From Vicinamibacterales bacterium (GTDB lineage: Bacteria > Acidobacteriota > Vicinamibacteria > Vicinamibacterales > JAKQTR01): a stretch of 36,513 nt of DNA. The notes below the pieces were generated by a model that worked only from the letters and a program-made list of their open reading frames with translations, had not been told where the DNA came from and made no database searches. Where the stretch lies: NCBI GenBank assembly GCA_025456345.1, contig JALOKU010000029.1, positions 1 through 36,513 on the forward strand. The letters are read 5' to 3'. The translations under genes were made by a program, and so were the position numbers. Position 1 is the stretch's first letter. Each line of letters opens with the position of its first letter. Below are positions 31,751 through 36,513 of this stretch, one piece after another.

Positions 31751-33619
31751 ATGACTGGTCGACTTGTTGCCCTGTTGCTCTGCCTGGGGACCATCCTCGC
31801 CGCGCAGGCCCCGTCGGCGCGCGACCTGCGCCGGACGGCCCTGACGACCGCCACGCCGTCGGCTGAAATCGTCCGCCTCGACATCGACGGCGATCGGAAG
31901 CCCGACATCGTCGAGCGCTGGTGGAACGGCAGGCGGGTGCGGTGGCTGGACGAAAACGGCGACCTCTCCCCCACCGACACGCGCGGCGACCAGGTGGCCG
32001 ACGTGATGCAGGTCGACATGAACGGCGACAGCTGGTACGACGGCGTCACCGATCAGAGCATCAAGTGGGCCGACAACGACGGCGACGGCCGACCCGACGC
32101 GCAGGCGTGGTCCACGCAGCCGCCGGCGTGGGGCGACGGCAAGTGGAGCACGAACGAGTCCCACTGGATGCTGTTCCTCGACGTGGAGGAAGACGGCGTC
32201 CTCGGGTGGCAGGACTGGCAGACGTTCAACTTCGGCAACTCGAACTGGGACTACACGGGTACGGGGAACTGGCTGCCCGACTACCACGGCGACGCGCTGT
32301 TCATGAAGATCCACCGCCCGCCGCAGGCGCTGCCCGACCCGCGGCTGAACTGGGAGAACCCGTTCGCGTTCTTCGACACCGACGGCGACGGCCTCACGGA
32401 AATGGGCATGCGCTGGCTCGATCCGATGATGCCGGTCGTCAACGGCCTTGCGCCGCTCTCGGGCGTGCTGAACGAGGCGTTTCTTACCCTCGATCTCGAC
32501 AACGACTCGGGCAAGGGCAACGAGATCGACTACGACATGTCGCTGCGCGGGTACGGCGGCCCCGGCGTGCCGTACCAGTCGATGGTGACGAAGTACCCGG
32601 CCCTCCGAGGCAATCCGAAGTTCGACGGCTGCTTCCAGTGGGGCAACTGGCGGCAGATCGACGAACTGAAGTACATGCCCCACGACCGCAGCTACGACAC
32701 ATTCTTCACGGCCGGCTGGACCACCACCTACATGGTCTTCGACGAAGACGATGACGACCACCGGTGGGAGCGGGTGGAAATGTACTACCCGATGCACGGG
32801 TTCGGCGGCCCGGAGGACATCGACATCTGGTCGGTGAAAAAGTGGCGCGACGGTCCGTCCGGCAATTACGCGCGGCTTTACATGGCCGAGGCCGGCGAGA
32901 AACCCGGCCTGGGCGGCCATCCTCAAGCCGATTCGCTCGGCGATCGCGGCGAGTTCGACCGTGACAACTCCGGCGGCGGCAAGCTGTACGTGGGCGTCTT
33001 CGATCGCAAGCTGCACCTGGCGGGCGCCGAGTGGGGCGCCTGGACGGTAGACAAGGACGCCGAGTTCCACGGAGGATGGAAGACGCCATCGCTGAAGCCT
33101 CTCGCGAAGAAGGTCGAGGAGGTCGTCAAGTACACGGACACCGACGGCAACGGGTTCCTCGACACGATCGAGTTCGATTACGACGGCGACCGCACCTTCG
33201 ATTTCCGCGTGTCGCTGGTGGACTACAGGACGCCCGGCGGGCCGGCCCCCGACCAGGCGTCGCTCATCGACACCCGCGCCGCCGGCTGGAAGGGCCTCCA
33301 CGAGGCCTTCACGAAGGTGGCGAACCAATCGTGGCAGGAGGCGCTGGCGGTCTACCGCGCGGCATGGAAGCGCGGCCTCACGACGCCTGAGATGGATACG
33401 CTCGCCAATGCCTCATCGGTGGCCGAGCGCCACGCCAACGCGTACTGGATCAAGGAAAAGGCGTTCCGCGAAATCCGATCGCGGCTCGAGGAGGCGCGCG
33501 CGGCCGGGCCGTCACAGGCCGCCACGCTCGACGCGCTCGAGAAGGACCTGACCCGGCTCTACTACCTCGGGAAGTTCGACGAGTACGTGGCGCGGATCGC
33601 CGGCGTCCCGGGACGGTAG
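31751..33619 (+). CDS. secreted acidic protein with DxDxDG-type calcium-binding-like repeats
   Basis: The 622-residue protein has a short signal peptide (1-20, ending LAAQA). At least eight acidic loops resemble dockerin, EF-hand or thrombospondin-3 calcium sites: DIDGDRKPD (44-52), DENGD, DMNGDSWYD, DNDGDGRPD (108-116), DTDGDGLTE (209-217), DLDNDSG, and near the C-terminus DTDGNGFLD and DYDGDRTFD. Between them are aromatic-rich segments. The last 130 residues are helical. I do not know a named family. The likely role is a calcium-stabilised surface or secreted protein, perhaps substrate-binding. ATG 31751 fits the signal peptide; GAGAGG lies about 11 bases upstream. In-frame ATG 31706 is a less likely start. 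Confidence 0.8.
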   Translation: MTGRLVALLLCLGTILAAQAPSARDLRRTALTTATPSAEIVRLDIDGDRKPDIVERWWNGRRVRWLDENGDLSPTDTRGDQVADVMQVDMNGDSWYDGVTDQSIKWADNDGDGRPDAQAWSTQPPAWGDGKWSTNESHWMLFLDVEEDGVLGWQDWQTFNFGNSNWDYTGTGNWLPDYHGDALFMKIHRPPQALPDPRLNWENPFAFFDTDGDGLTEMGMRWLDPMMPVVNGLAPLSGVLNEAFLTLDLDNDSGKGNEIDYDMSLRGYGGPGVPYQSMVTKYPALRGNPKFDGCFQWGNWRQIDELKYMPHDRSYDTFFTAGWTTTYMVFDEDDDDHRWERVEMYYPMHGFGGPEDIDIWSVKKWRDGPSGNYARLYMAEAGEKPGLGGHPQADSLGDRGEFDRDNSGGGKLYVGVFDRKLHLAGAEWGAWTVDKDAEFHGGWKTPSLKPLAKKVEEVVKYTDTDGNGFLDTIEFDYDGDRTFDFRVSLVDYRTPGGPAPDQASLIDTRAAGWKGLHEAFTKVANQSWQEALAVYRAAWKRGLTTPEMDTLANASSVAERHANAYWIKEKAFREIRSRLEEARAAGPSQAATLDALEKDLTRLYYLGKFDEYVARIAGVPGR

Positions 33620-33627
33620 TTGGCCTG

Positions 33628-33636
33628 TGCTAGACT
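33628..33636 (+). promoter_or_regulatory. extended -10 (TGCTAGACT) upstream of the two-component genes
   Basis: TGC followed by TAGACT, the same form as the site at 30649-30657, about 67 bases before the histidine-kinase ATG. No -35 is evident. Confidence 0.35.
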
Positions 33637-33687
33637 CGCTCGCAGCGGCTGAACAAGCCTGCCGCAAAGCCCATACGCTCCCGATGG

Positions 33688-33693
33688 GATAAT
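33688..33693 (+). promoter_or_regulatory. second candidate -10 (GATAAT) very close to the histidine-kinase start
   Basis: GATAAT matches five of six bases of the -10 consensus and would place the transcript start within a few bases of ATG 33703, giving a leaderless message. The ATG has no visible ribosome-binding site, which fits, but there is no -35 box. Confidence 0.25.
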
Positions 33694-33702
33694 TGGTATC
33701 TC

Positions 33703-35199
33703 ATGGCGCCCCTGCAGATCCGCAGCCTGTACCTCAAAGTCGTCATTCCCATCGTCGCCCTGGTGCTGGCCGCGATGGGACTGGTGTCGTTCTTCGCGAT
33801 GCGGGCGATGGGCGAAGGCGTCAGGCTGGTGGCCGAGGAGCGCGCGCGCTACGGGCTGGCCTTCACGCGGAGCAGCGTGGAAGACGTCGAGCACGTGATG
33901 CTGGCGGAGCACGGCGGCAGCCTGCAGAACGCCCTCCAGCGCCTCGGCCGCAGCCCCGACATGGATGCGGTCCGCATCCTCTCGCCGTCCGGCAAGGTGC
34001 TGTACTCCTCGAAGCCGGCCGAGGTCGGGCAGATGATGCCGGGCCACGTGCCGATGCTCTCCGCGTCGGGCGGCGACGAACACAACCCGTCGACCGTGGA
34101 GCAGCGTCCCGATCTCATTCACGTGGCTGGCCCGGTCCTGAACAAGCCGCGCTGCGTGCGGTGCCACGGGCAGGACCGCGAGATCCTGGGCTTCATCGAC
34201 GTCGACATCAGCCTCTCGCGCCAGAGCGCAGGAATGAGGACCTGGGGCGCGATGGCGGCGACGGCGACGATCCTGCAGTTCGCGTTGATCGCAATCGGCA
34301 TCGCGCTGATTCTCGGCTTCATCGTGGTGAGGCCGGTCCGGCGCCTGGCCGAGAGCATGAGCCAGGTCGAGCACGGCAACCTGGAAGTGGCCGCGGTTGC
34401 GCCGGGCACCGCCGAGCTCGACCGCCTCGTCGCCGGATTCAACGAGATGGTCGCCAGGCTGCGCCGGGCGCGCCAGATAGAGGAGGAGGCGCAGCGCAAT
34501 CAGATGGCCCGCGTGGAGCAGCTCGCCACGCTTGGCGAGATGGCGGCCAGCCTCGCCCACGAGATCCGTAACCCTTTGTCCGGCACGAAGGCCGCCATCG
34601 ACGTGCTGGCCGGGGAGGAGAAGGCCGAGGAGCCCCGGCGCATTCTCCGCCACGTGTCGGAGGAACTCGCGCGCGTGGATGGCGTCGTCCGCCAGCTGCT
34701 CAATTTCGCACGACCCAAGGCGCCGGTGCTCGCGAAGGCCGACCTGCGCGGGCTGCTCGACGACGCCGTCATGCTCTCCCGGCCGCGGGCGGCCGCCCAG
34801 GGCGCCAGCCTGGAGGTACTCGGCGGGGCCGGGCCCCTCGACGTGCTCGCCGACGCCGACATGGTGCGCCAGGTGATCGTCAATCTGCTCATCAACGCGC
34901 TCCAGGCGTCCGAGAGCGTCCACGACGCCAGGATTGTCCTGTCAACCGGCGCCCGCGACGGGCAGGGGTCATGCAGCGTCCGGGACGACGGGCCGGGTGT
35001 CCCCGCCGATCGGGCCGACACGATCTTCCGCCCGTTCATGACAACGAAGCCCCGCGGCACGGGCCTGGGCCTCGCCACCAGCCGCCGGCTCATCGAACTC
35101 CAGGGCGGCCGGCTCTGGCTCGAGAACCCGGGCGCGCCCGGCGCGTGCTTCACGTTCACCCTGCCGATGTTCACCGCGCACGCCGAGAACGAGGTCTGA
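33703..35199 (+). CDS. membrane sensor histidine kinase with c-type haem motif (CxxCH) in the sensor domain
   Basis: The 498-residue kinase has two membrane helices (about 13-32 and 187-208) flanking a periplasmic sensor domain. That domain contains CVRCH (151-155), a c-type haem attachment motif, preceded by LIHVAGPVLNKP as in Tll0287/DUF3365-like haem sensors. A HAMP domain follows (about 208-260), then the dimerisation helix with phospho-accepting His286 (LAHEIRNPLSG) and the ATPase domain with NLLINALQAS, DDGPGVP and TTKPRGTGLGLATSRRL. It probably senses redox state or a gas ligand and phosphorylates the response regulator 4 bases downstream. Haem attachment would need a cytochrome c maturation system elsewhere. 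No ribosome site precedes the ATG. Confidence 0.9.
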   Translation: MAPLQIRSLYLKVVIPIVALVLAAMGLVSFFAMRAMGEGVRLVAEERARYGLAFTRSSVEDVEHVMLAEHGGSLQNALQRLGRSPDMDAVRILSPSGKVLYSSKPAEVGQMMPGHVPMLSASGGDEHNPSTVEQRPDLIHVAGPVLNKPRCVRCHGQDREILGFIDVDISLSRQSAGMRTWGAMAATATILQFALIAIGIALILGFIVVRPVRRLAESMSQVEHGNLEVAAVAPGTAELDRLVAGFNEMVARLRRARQIEEEAQRNQMARVEQLATLGEMAASLAHEIRNPLSGTKAAIDVLAGEEKAEEPRRILRHVSEELARVDGVVRQLLNFARPKAPVLAKADLRGLLDDAVMLSRPRAAAQGASLEVLGGAGPLDVLADADMVRQVIVNLLINALQASESVHDARIVLSTGARDGQGSCSVRDDGPGVPADRADTIFRPFMTTKPRGTGLGLATSRRLIELQGGRLWLENPGAPGACFTFTLPMFTAHAENEV

Positions 35200-35203
35200 C
35201 CGG

Positions 35204-36513
<1,310 letters not shown>

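Overview
This 36.5 kb window is GC-rich chromosomal DNA from a free-living Gram-negative bacterium. Outer-membrane barrels, lipoproteins, a Tat substrate, peptidoglycan L,D-crosslinking, a sigma-54 two-component pair and a FHA/Ser-Thr-kinase module are all present. Gene content and codon use suggest an Acidobacteriota (Vicinamibacteria-like) genome. That placement is inference; there is no rRNA here to confirm it. I saw no tRNA, rRNA, CRISPR, insertion sequence or prophage. I support 28 protein genes, two of them cut by the window edges.

Layout. 1-4.1 kb: the N-terminal part of class I fructose-bisphosphate aldolase, an outer-membrane barrel, a PliG-like lysozyme-inhibitor protein and a YcbB-type L,D-transpeptidase. 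4.2-8.9 kb (minus): a tight operon of a kinase-like domain fused to an Omp85-type barrel, a PAP2 phosphatase and a PhoD-like phosphatase. 9.1-15.7 kb (plus): an NTP/NDP-exchanger-like transporter, a DUF3011 protein, a family-3 solute-binding protein, a dicarboxylate symporter fused to its own family-3 binding domain, and a secreted kinase-like protein. 15.7-20.9 kb: a GH95 glycosidase, a secreted proline-linker/barrel protein and an e(P4)-type lipoprotein acid phosphatase. 21.0-27.3 kb (minus): an apparent operon, in transcription order a MoaD-like protein, DUF4956 membrane protein, VTC polyphosphate polymerase, two tandem CotH-like secreted kinases, an ornithine-cyclodeaminase-family enzyme and a cysteine-rich ferredoxin. 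27.5-30.6 kb (minus): an MscS channel with a C-terminal FHA domain, overlapping a Ser/Thr pseudokinase. 30.7-36.5 kb (plus): a Tat-exported DUF362 protein, an acidic D-x-D-x-D repeat protein, and a histidine kinase with a CxxCH haem motif followed by its sigma-54 response regulator (cut by the window end).

The most striking theme is the density of phosphoryl-transfer proteins predicted to work outside the cytoplasm. There are four signal-peptide-bearing kinase-like proteins of at least three kinds (one fused to a barrel, one free, two CotH-like). They occur with three exported phosphatases (PhoD, PAP2, e(P4)-like) and a polyphosphate polymerase with its membrane partner. The cytoplasmic counterpart is a kinase lacking key catalytic residues, next to an FHA channel. 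I propose, as inference only, an extracytoplasmic phosphorylation and polyphosphate system. Kinase motifs were read by eye and need structure prediction to confirm.
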